Source: UBA11222 sp049323435 (GTDB lineage: Bacteria > Pseudomonadota > Alphaproteobacteria > UBA11222). From it: a DNA stretch of 64,000 bases. The DNA is taken from the NCBI GenBank assembly GCA_049323435.1, contig JBMOMX010000020.1, positions 62,001-126,000 of the forward strand, given 5' to 3'. The notes under the pieces are model-generated. The model saw only the letters and a list, made by a program, of their open reading frames with translations. It ran no database searches and had not been told where the DNA came from. A program made the translations under genes and the position numbers. Shown piece after piece: positions 44,264 to 51,366 of the stretch. Each line of letters starts with the position of its first letter. Within the stretch, counting starts at the first letter, position 1.

Positions 44264-45343
44264 TCAGGAATAAAGCGGCCAACGCGCACGCGCAGTTACA
44301 TCCAGCGGATCGCTTAATCCGAGCGCCAGCCGTTCAATCCCGGCCCAGCCAATCATCGCTGCATTATCCGTACACAGATCAAGTGGCGGGGTGGCCAGTT
44401 GAAACCCCTCACGATCGCACAGTCTGCCGAGCGCAGTTCGCAGCGCCAGATTGGCGGCAACGCCGCCTGCTACTACCAGCGTGTGCGCCTGCTGCGGTGT
44501 GTGCCGCTGGCGAAACAGGGTCATGGCGTTGCGGCAGCGGTCGATCATGACATCTGCGACGGCGGCCTGAAAACTGGCCGCCATATCGGCTTTGTCCTGA
44601 TCGCTCAGCCGTTCCGGCGCGGGGGTCATGTGCCGCACGGCGGTTTTCAGGCCGGAAAAGGAAAAATCACATCCGGCGCGCCCGAGCATGGGACGCGGCA
44701 GGGCAAAGCGGGCCGGGTTACCGGTTATTGCCGCCTTCTCAATGGCTGGCCCGCCCGGATAGCCAAGCCCCAGCAGTTTGGCGGTTTTGTCAAAGGCTTC
44801 ACCCGCCGCATCATCCAGGCTGCCGCCAAGCCGGGCATAGGCGCCGGCGCCGCGCACCTCCAGCAATTGGCAATGCCCGCCCGACACCAGCAGCAGCAGA
44901 TAGGGAAAGGCCAGCGGCTGCACCAGCCGCACCGATAAAGCATGCCCCTCCAGATGGTTCACCGCAACCAGTGGAATCGCCCGCGCGGCGGCGATGGCTT
45001 TGCCCGTCACCAGCCCGACCATCACGCCGCCGATCAGCCCCGGCCCGGCGGTTGCCGCCACGCCATCCAGCCCCTCCCAGCCGCAGCCCGCTTTTTCGAT
45101 GGCTGCCTGAATCAGTCTGTCCAGGCTCAATATATGCGCCCGCGACGCGATCTCAGGCACGATGCCGCCATAAGGCCTGTGTTCGTCAAACTGGCTCAGC
45201 ACCAGATTGGACAGAATTTCACGCTGTCCGTCAGCCACCGGGCCATTTTGGCGCGGCAGCTCAGGATAGCCCCGAATCACGGCGGCAGCGGTTTCATCGC
45301 AACTGGTTTCTATGCCCAGTAAGGTAAGGGGCGCAGGGGACAT
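44264..45343 (-). CDS. tsaD: tRNA N6-threonylcarbamoyladenosine transferase TsaD
   Basis: A 359-residue ASKHA-fold enzyme that transfers threonylcarbamoyl to A37 of ANN-decoding tRNAs, with TsaB and TsaE. It starts LTLLGIETSCDETAAAVI, has metal-binding His in VAVNHLEGHALSV and VSGGHCQLLEV, then GGSLDDAAGEAFDKTAKLLGLGYPGGPAIE and VVAGGVAANLALR...CTDNAAMIGWAG. The divergent partner is the hem cluster, an arrangement common in Alphaproteobacteria. Confidence 0.97.
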   Translation of the reverse strand: MSPAPLTLLGIETSCDETAAAVIRGYPELPRQNGPVADGQREILSNLVLSQFDEHRPYGGIVPEIASRAHILSLDRLIQAAIEKAGCGWEGLDGVAATAGPGLIGGVMVGLVTGKAIAAARAIPLVAVNHLEGHALSVRLVQPLAFPYLLLLVSGGHCQLLEVRGAGAYARLGGSLDDAAGEAFDKTAKLLGLGYPGGPAIEKAAITGNPARFALPRPMLGRAGCDFSFSGLKTAVRHMTPAPERLSDQDKADMAASFQAAVADVMIDRCRNAMTLFRQRHTPQQAHTLVVAGGVAANLALRTALGRLCDREGFQLATPPLDLCTDNAAMIGWAGIERLALGLSDPLDVTARARWPLYS

Positions 45344-45414
45344 GCTGATTAATCTTTATTCAGGGGGCTGGCAGTCTGTATTTGCCTGCATAAAGCGCTT
45401 ATAACACAGCTTTT

Positions 45415-45591
45415 AGAGCAATTCCTGTTTAGGTCGAACCGGATGGGCTCTCCTTGTTGTCATTGCCCGGCTTGTCCGGGTAATCCATGCCATGCGCAGA
45501 GGGCTGAGTTTGGGGTTCTGGATTGCCCGGACAAGCCGGGCAATGACACTGAGAGAGGCTGGCGCGATCGCACCCAAACAGGAATTGCGCT
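45415..45591. repeat. Palindromic MITE-like element between tsaD and hemC
   Basis: A nested inverted repeat of about 175 bases. Outer arms GCAATTCCTGTTT (45418-45430) and AAACAGGAATTGC (45576-45588) are perfect. Inner arms of 28 bases (45459-45486 and 45519-45546) match with one mismatch and contain CCCGGCTTGTCCGGG-type sequence. No gene is inside. The right edge lies about 30 bases before hemC, so its structure could affect hemC or tsaD expression. Confidence 0.85.
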
Positions 45592-45620
45592 AGCCGCCCG
45601 TTCAGGAGCCTGAATATTTT

Positions 45621-46565
45621 ATGCCAGATAGACTGCAATTGCCGGTCCGGATCGGCACGCGGGGCAGCCCGCTGGCATTGGCGCAGGCGCACGAAACCCG
45701 CTCCCGGCTGCTTGCGGCCCATCCTGGGCTTGACGCCGCCCGGATAGAGGTTCAGGTGATCCAGACCACCGGCGACCGGGTTCAGGACCGCGCTCTGTCC
45801 GAAATTGGCGGCAAGGGCCTGTTCACCAAGGAAATCGAGGAAGCGCTGCTGGAAAAGCGCATAGATATGGCGGTGCATTCGATGAAGGATGTGCCAACTT
45901 TATTGCCCGGCGGGCTGGAGATTCTCGGCCTGCTTCCCCGCGAAGACCCGCGTGATGCGCTGATCTGCGGGGCATCGTCCAGCATTGGCGCCTTGCGGCA
46001 GGGGGCAGTGGTGGGAACTTCTTCCTTGCGGCGTCAGGCCTTGCTGCTGCATGCCCGGCCAGATCTGAATGTCATCGGGTTTCGCGGCAATGTGCAGACG
46101 CGGCTGGCCAGGCTGGATGCAGGCGCGGCGGACGCAACCCTGCTGGCTGTGGCGGGCCTGAAGCGGCTTGGCTTGGATGGCGGCATGGCGTCTGCTATAG
46201 ATGTAACAGAAATGCTGCCTGCCGTCGCGCAGGGGGCCATCGGGATTGAAGCGCGCATGGATGACACACATATTGCCGGGCTGCTGGCGCCGCTAAATCA
46301 TCTGCCAACAGAATATTGTGTCAGGGCGGAACGGGCGTTTCTTGCCGCGCTGGATGGCTCGTGCCGCACCCCTATTGCGGCGCTGGCGGAAATTCTTCCG
46401 GGCGGCCGCCTGCGCCTGCGCGGGCAGATTGTCAAACCTGATGGCTCATGCCTGCTTGAGGCGGCCCGTGAGGGCCTGCTGGCGGACGCGGCGCAGATGG
46501 GCGCGGATGCGGGCCAGGAACTGCGCGGGCGCGGCGGCGGCGATTTTTTTACGCTGCCCGCATGA
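45621..46565 (+). CDS. hemC: Hydroxymethylbilane synthase (porphobilinogen deaminase)
   Basis: A 314-residue enzyme joining four porphobilinogen units into hydroxymethylbilane. RIGTRGSPLALAQAHETRS is the N-terminal signature; also IGGKGLFTKEIEEALLEKRIDMAVHSMKDVPT, GTSSLRRQALLL, FRGNVQTRLARLD and the dipyrromethane-cofactor Cys in LAALDGSCRTPIAAL. It begins the haem block hemC-hemD-mic60-hemY. Confidence 0.97.
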   Translation: MPDRLQLPVRIGTRGSPLALAQAHETRSRLLAAHPGLDAARIEVQVIQTTGDRVQDRALSEIGGKGLFTKEIEEALLEKRIDMAVHSMKDVPTLLPGGLEILGLLPREDPRDALICGASSSIGALRQGAVVGTSSLRRQALLLHARPDLNVIGFRGNVQTRLARLDAGAADATLLAVAGLKRLGLDGGMASAIDVTEMLPAVAQGAIGIEARMDDTHIAGLLAPLNHLPTEYCVRAERAFLAALDGSCRTPIAALAEILPGGRLRLRGQIVKPDGSCLLEAAREGLLADAAQMGADAGQELRGRGGGDFFTLPA

Positions 46566-46590
46566 GCCAAAGCGGAACAAGGAGCAAACC

Positions 46591-47295
46591 ATGCGCTATC
46601 TGATCACCCGGCCGGAAGAAGACGCGGCGCAGCTTGCCTTGGCGGTGCGCGCACTGGGCCATGATGTGCTGATTGATTCTATGCTGCGCATCACCACTTT
46701 TGATGATGTGCAACTGGATACGGATGGGGTGCAGGCCCTGCTGTTCAGCAGTGCCAATGGGGTTCGCGCTTTTTCAGATATATCGCTTAACCGCCGCGTT
46801 CCGGTCTATACGGTTGGCGAGGCCAGCGCCGCTGTTGCGCGGGACATGGGATTTCGCCGGGTGCACGCGGCCGGCGGCGATGTCCTGGCGCTGGCGCAAC
46901 TGGTGTCTGCGGCGCTAAAACCTGAGGATGGGATTTTGATGCATGTATCGGGAACCGTTGTGGCCCGCGAACTGAAAGATCTGCTGCAAAAGGACGGTTT
47001 CAATGTGTTTCGCGTCCGTTTGTATGAATCGGAGCCTGCGACATGCCTCAGCGCTTCCACCATTACCAGTTTCAGCAAGGGAGAGCTGGAGGGCGTGCTG
47101 TTTTATTCCCCGCGCACGGCGCAGATTTTTGCCGATCTGATTATTGAAAACCGGCTGGTCGAAGCCTGCCGCCGTATCCGCGCGCTATGTCTCAGCGAAG
47201 CGGTCGCCGAAGTCGCGGACAGTCTGCCCTGGCGTTCCGTCAAGGTGGCCAGCGCGCCGGACCAGGCGGCGATGCTCGCCTTGCTCGCGCCATGA
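46591..47295 (+). CDS. hemD: Uroporphyrinogen-III synthase
   Basis: A 234-residue two-lobed cyclase that closes hydroxymethylbilane to uroporphyrinogen III. The family is poorly conserved; supporting features are the start MRYLITRPEEDAAQLALAVRALGHDVLI, QALLFSSANGVRAF, PVYTVGEASAAVARDMGF, the second-lobe LMHVSGTVVARELKDLL, and GVLFYSPRTAQIFADLI. GGAG lies before ATG 46591. A longer in-frame start at 46318 runs inside hemC and is not used. It is 25 bases after hemC. Confidence 0.93.
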   Translation: MRYLITRPEEDAAQLALAVRALGHDVLIDSMLRITTFDDVQLDTDGVQALLFSSANGVRAFSDISLNRRVPVYTVGEASAAVARDMGFRRVHAAGGDVLALAQLVSAALKPEDGILMHVSGTVVARELKDLLQKDGFNVFRVRLYESEPATCLSASTITSFSKGELEGVLFYSPRTAQIFADLIIENRLVEACRRIRALCLSEAVAEVADSLPWRSVKVASAPDQAAMLALLAP

Positions 47296-47308
47296 ATTGC
47301 CCAGCCTG

Positions 47309-48364
47309 ATGCAGGAAAATCCCGAAAATACCCGGCCGAAAACGCCGAAACGTCTGCGCATTTCCCGGCGTCTGGCGCTTTACGGCCTGTTGCTGGTGGT
47401 TTTGAGCGCGGCCGCCATCGGGGGCTGGTGGTCCTTGCAGCGCGCCTCTGTACGGCTTGCCCTGCCAGCGCCCGCACCAGCGGCTGCCCCGGTGCCCGCA
47501 TCCGCGGAGCAGGTGGCCAGCCTCCCGGTGGTCAATGCGCTGGCCCAGATTACCCTGCGCGTGTCGGAACTGGAATCAGACATGCAGCAAGTGAAAAGCG
47601 CTACGGGCGCGTCTTCTGTGGCGAACGGGGCGGCGGATTCGGCTGCGGTGGCGCAATTGGCGGATGCGGTTCGCGCCATTTCCGGCAGTCTGGATGCGAT
47701 CAATACGGCAATGACCACATTAAATGCCCGTCTCTCGGCTCTGGAGGCGGTGCAGGCGGCGCAGCCATTGGGTGGCGAAGCCCGGTCTATTTCTTTTGCG
47801 CTTGGCCTGCGTGAACTGGAAAGGGCCCTTGCGGGGTCTGGGCCGTTTGCTGTGCAACTCGAAGCGCTGGCTGATTTGCTCGGGCCCGAAGCACCGGACA
47901 CGCCGGTTGCCCGCTTGCGTCCCTATGCGCCGGGCGGCATTGCCACCCGGGCTGCCTTGCTGGCGCGTTTTGATACGGCCGCGGCCGGCATTGTGCGCGC
48001 CGATTCGGTTGCGGGCGTGCCGCAGGATTGGGCAGGGCGGACCTATGCCTTTGTGATGTCCCTGATCATGATCCGCCCGCTGGGCGAACGCGAGGGCGAA
48101 GATGTTCCCGCAAGGGTGGCCCGTGCGCAAACACGGCTGGAGGCAGGCGATCTTGATGCTGCGGTGCAGGAATTGGGTGCGCTGGGCGGGCCCGCAGCGG
48201 ATGCGGCTTCCGGCTGGCTGAAGGATGCCCGCGCGCGTCTGATGGCGGAACAGGCATTGGCGCAATTGAGCGCAACCCTGACCCAACAAATTGACGCGAT
48301 TGCATCTCCCGCGCCAGCGCCAGCCCCCGGCAGTCTGCCTGTCACCGGCCAAACGGGGGAATGA
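47309..48364 (+). CDS. Mic60/mitofilin homologue (alphaproteobacterial)
   Basis: A 351-residue protein with a cytoplasmic basic N-terminus (KRLRISRRLALYG) and one membrane helix (LLLVVLSAAAIGGWWSLQ, about residues 27-44). Then come a Pro/Ala linker, a coiled-coil-prone segment (residues about 75-145) and a conserved helical C-terminal region (SFALGLRELERALAGSGPFAVQLEALADLLG; GEDVPARVARAQTRLEAGDLDAAVQELGALGGPAADAASGWLKDARARLMAEQAL). The layout and position between hemD and hemY are those of alphaproteobacterial Mic60, the relative of the mitochondrial cristae-junction protein. Relatives shape inner membranes and tether them to the outer membrane. It ends eight bases before hemY begins. Confidence 0.85.
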   Translation: MQENPENTRPKTPKRLRISRRLALYGLLLVVLSAAAIGGWWSLQRASVRLALPAPAPAAAPVPASAEQVASLPVVNALAQITLRVSELESDMQQVKSATGASSVANGAADSAAVAQLADAVRAISGSLDAINTAMTTLNARLSALEAVQAAQPLGGEARSISFALGLRELERALAGSGPFAVQLEALADLLGPEAPDTPVARLRPYAPGGIATRAALLARFDTAAAGIVRADSVAGVPQDWAGRTYAFVMSLIMIRPLGEREGEDVPARVARAQTRLEAGDLDAAVQELGALGGPAADAASGWLKDARARLMAEQALAQLSATLTQQIDAIASPAPAPAPGSLPVTGQTGE

Positions 48365-48371
48365 CGCGGCG

Positions 48372-49706
48372 ATGGGTAGACTGTTACGCCTGTTTATCAG
48401 CATCGTGGCGGTGGCGGGCCTCATCGCCTGGCTGGCGGACAATCCCGGCCGTTTGGAGATGGACTGGCAGGGCTACCGCATTGAGACCAGCTTTGGCCTG
48501 CTGCTTGTGCTTGGTGTTGTTCTGTACGCGCTCATGCGCGCGCCCTTCTGGATTTATGGACGCTGGCGCGGCGCGTCCGGCAATCTTGCCAGAAGCCGCA
48601 CTGGCATGGTGGCGCTGACCCGCGGCATGACCGCCATCGCTGCGGGCGATGCTGACGCGGCGCGGCGCTATGGCGCGCGTGCGGGCCGGTTGTTGCCGGA
48701 TGCGCCGCTAAGCCTGCTGATGCAGGCCCAGGCGGCTGAACTGCGCAAGGATGATGTGGCGGCGCGCGAATTTTTTCAGGCCCTGCTGCGATCGGGCGAA
48801 ACGGAATTTCTCGGACTGCGGGGATTACTGGGGCAGGCGCTGCGTCAGGGCGATATGGATTATGCAGGACGGCTGGTGGAACGCGCGCTGCGGCTTTATC
48901 CCAAAAGCCCCTGGCTTATCCGTAACAAGTTTGAAATTGAATGCGCCACCGGGGCCTGGCCGCTGGCCCGCGAAACCCTTGGCCGCGCTGCACAGAACCG
49001 GTTGATCACACGGGTGGAGCGCACACGCCGTCAGGCCATTCTGGCCTATGCAGAGGCCTGTCAGGCGCTGGAACAGGGGGCGGACGTGCAGGCGCTCGGT
49101 TTGGCGCAGAGCGCCGTCAAGGGCGCCCCCGATCTGGTTCCGGCGGCGGTGCTGGCGGCACGTCTTCTGGCCGCCTCCGGCAAACCGGACAAGGCCGCAC
49201 GGCTGCTGGAAAAGACCTGGGCGCGCGCTCCACATCCCGATCTGGCGGCAGCCTTCGGCTCTCTGGTCCCGGATGAAAATCCAGCCCCGCGCCAGGTGCG
49301 GATGCGCCGTCTGATTGCGGCCAATCCCGATCATCCCGAAAGCCGCATTCTGGCGGTAGAGAACGCGCTGGCCGTGGGTGAAACGGCACGGGCGCGTGAA
49401 TTGCTGAAACCCCTGCTTGGCTCAGAGACCGTCGAGCCAAGCCATCGGGCCTGCCTGCTGATGGCGAAACTTGCTCAGGCGCAGGGGCTGGGGGCCGAGG
49501 AGGCGCAGCGCTGGCTGGCCCGCGCCCCGTTGGCGGCGCCCGATCCGTCCTGGCAATGCCAGGCCTGCGGCAAGCAGGCTCAGGTCTGGCATATGCTCTG
49601 CCCGTCCTGTGGCGAGTTTGACAGCATTCATTGGGATATAGCAGGCCCCTTACAGGGCCAAAATCCCGCCGCGCCGGGATTGCTTGCGCAAGGCGCATCA
49701 CTTTGA
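48372..49706 (+). CDS. hemY: HemY N-terminal domain/TPR membrane protein
   Basis: A 444-residue protein. The N-terminus has two membrane helices separated by a short loop (LLRLFISIVAVAGLIAWLADNPG and FGLLLVLGVVLYALMRAPFWIYGRW). These are followed by TPR-like helical repeats (residues about 75-390) and a C-terminal four-cysteine knuckle, CQACGKQAQVWHMLCPSCGEFDSIHW, like the rubredoxin-type metal site of LapB. The bacterial HemY family sits in haem operons but its biochemical role is not settled; it is not protoporphyrinogen oxidase. The start ATG 48372 follows mic60 directly. A tRNA gene lies 23 bases downstream. Confidence 0.92.
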   Translation: MGRLLRLFISIVAVAGLIAWLADNPGRLEMDWQGYRIETSFGLLLVLGVVLYALMRAPFWIYGRWRGASGNLARSRTGMVALTRGMTAIAAGDADAARRYGARAGRLLPDAPLSLLMQAQAAELRKDDVAAREFFQALLRSGETEFLGLRGLLGQALRQGDMDYAGRLVERALRLYPKSPWLIRNKFEIECATGAWPLARETLGRAAQNRLITRVERTRRQAILAYAEACQALEQGADVQALGLAQSAVKGAPDLVPAAVLAARLLAASGKPDKAARLLEKTWARAPHPDLAAAFGSLVPDENPAPRQVRMRRLIAANPDHPESRILAVENALAVGETARARELLKPLLGSETVEPSHRACLLMAKLAQAQGLGAEEAQRWLARAPLAAPDPSWQCQACGKQAQVWHMLCPSCGEFDSIHWDIAGPLQGQNPAAPGLLAQGASL

Positions 49707-49729
49707 TACACCGGCACGTATAAGCCCAG

Positions 49730-49805
49730 GCCGCCTTAGCTCAGCTGGTAGAGCATCGCATTCGTAATGCGGGGGTCGCGTGTTCGAGTCACGCAGGCGG
49801 CACCA
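49730..49805 (+). tRNA. tRNA-Thr (CGT anticodon)
   Basis: A full cloverleaf with encoded CCA. The acceptor stem GCCGCCT pairs with AGGCGGC, the D arm contains AGCTGGTA, the anticodon loop is TTCGTAA giving CGT (threonine, codon ACG), and the T arm is GCGTG-TTCGAGT-CACGC. The 3' half is the probable attachment site of the adjacent integrase-bearing island. Confidence 0.95.
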
Positions 49806-49933
49806 CTTCCTCCTCTCCCCACCCATCCCCTGTTACGTCGACTTATCCTGATTCATGTATAATAATATGAAATAATTAATATTTTTTGCATTTCATCGCA
49901 CTTAAGCGCAGAATAAAATACTAGGTCGCACAT

Positions 49934-49991
49934 CGGGCATCGAAGAAATTTGTTGGTATTTTTGTTGGTATCGATGCCCGCGTGTTGGTAT
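49934..49991. promoter_or_regulatory. Structured repeat region upstream of the integrase (candidate arm/operator sites)
   Basis: A perfect 10-bp inverted repeat CGGGCATCGA (49934-49943) / TCGATGCCCG (49971-49980) encloses two copies of TGTTGGTAT (49951-49959 and 49963-49971). A third copy follows at 49983-49991, 29 bases before the integrase ATG. Repeats of this kind upstream of P4-type integrase genes can be integrase arm or autoregulatory sites. Confidence 0.5.
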
Positions 49992-50019
49992 CATGCCGTT
50001 AGGCAGGAGGATTTCCCTT

Positions 50020-51258
50020 ATGTCGCTAACGGATATGAAATGCCGGAACACCAAAGCTGGCCCGGCGCTTAGAAAACTCTCGGATGGGGGCGGGCTTCAA
50101 CTATGGGTTCAGCCAACGGGCGCACGCCTGTGGCGGCTTGCCTACCGGTTTGGCGGGAAACAAAAGCTTCTCGCGTTGGGTGTCTACCCCGTTACGTCCC
50201 TCGCCGGCGCAAGACAGGGCCGCGATGCCGCAAAACAACTTCTTGCCTCTGGCGTTGATCCCTCTCAGGCGAAGAAGCAGACGAAGGCGGCTCGGGCCGC
50301 TTTTGGCGACAGCTTTCGTGTAATTGCAGAAGAATATGTATCAAAGTTAAAACAGGAGGGCCGCGCCGGAATAACCATTTCCAAAATCGAATGGCTGCTT
50401 TCATTCGCCTACCCAACGATCGGCAACCAGCCCATCAAAGAAATTGGCGCGCCAGATATTTTGCTGGTACTGCGGGAGATCGAAATGCGCGGGCGGCACG
50501 AATCGGCTCGCCGACTACGGTCAATAATCGGAAGTGTGTTTCGCTATGCCGTGGCGACAGCGCGTGCCGAAGCCGATCCTACATTTGCTCTCAAAGGCGC
50601 TCTTGTCAGACCAACGGTAACGCCGCGCGCTGCGGTGACAGATCCAAAAGCTCTGGGGGCATTGCTTCGCACAATAGATTCATTTGACGGACAACCGAGC
50701 ACCCACGCTGCGCTGAAACTTATGGCGCTGCTTTTTCCGCGCCCTGGAGAATTGCGGGCGGCCGAATGGAAGGAATTCGACTTTGACAATGAGGTCTGGA
50801 CCATTCCAGCAACTCACACAAAAATGCGGCGGGCTCATCGCGTTCCCTTGCCGGCACAAGCCATCGCTATTCTAAAAGAACTTCATCAAATTACGGGCCG
50901 AGGAGTAATCCTTTTTCCAGGCATTCGCGACGAGATGCGCCCAATTTCGGACAATACTTTAAATGCTGCTCTGCGACGGTTGGGTTACACCAAAGATGAG
51001 GTGACGGCACACGGATTCCGCGCGACAGCATCCGCCCTCATGAATGAGAGTGGCAAATGGCATCCTGACGCTATTGAACGCCAACTTGCACATGTCGAGA
51101 ATAATGATGTCCGGCGCGCTTACGCACGGGGAGAGCATTGGGATGAGCGGGTGAGGATGATGCAATGGTGGGCCGACTATCTCGACACACTGAAATCTAC
51201 TTCTGACAAAATACTCGCATCTGATATTTCTATAGCGAGGAGGGGACAACGGCGATGA
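50020..51258 (+). CDS. Tyrosine-type integrase, P4 family
   Basis: A 412-residue site-specific recombinase with a DUF4102-type N-terminal arm-binding domain (SLTDMKCRNTKAGPALRKLSDGGGLQLWVQPTGARLWRLAYRFGGKQKLLALGVYPVTSLAGAR). It has a SAM-like core-binding domain and a catalytic domain with the R-H-x-x-R-H-Y set: Arg in LLFPRPGELRAAEW, HGFRATASALMNE, QLAHVENNDVRRAYAR with the Tyr in RAYAR. It starts at ATG 50020 after AGGAGG, 214 bases downstream of tRNA-Thr, and probably integrates into that gene. It converges with zorD. Confidence 0.95.
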   Translation: MSLTDMKCRNTKAGPALRKLSDGGGLQLWVQPTGARLWRLAYRFGGKQKLLALGVYPVTSLAGARQGRDAAKQLLASGVDPSQAKKQTKAARAAFGDSFRVIAEEYVSKLKQEGRAGITISKIEWLLSFAYPTIGNQPIKEIGAPDILLVLREIEMRGRHESARRLRSIIGSVFRYAVATARAEADPTFALKGALVRPTVTPRAAVTDPKALGALLRTIDSFDGQPSTHAALKLMALLFPRPGELRAAEWKEFDFDNEVWTIPATHTKMRRAHRVPLPAQAIAILKELHQITGRGVILFPGIRDEMRPISDNTLNAALRRLGYTKDEVTAHGFRATASALMNESGKWHPDAIERQLAHVENNDVRRAYARGEHWDERVRMMQWWADYLDTLKSTSDKILASDISIARRGQRR

Positions 51259-51366
51259 ACCAACGCCTACAGGCTAAATATCTGCAGGGGTGTGAAATTT
51301 TTTCGTTTTCGATTTTATAATGGATAATGGCAATGTGCACTTAAACTCTTCCGACTTCAGGACTTG

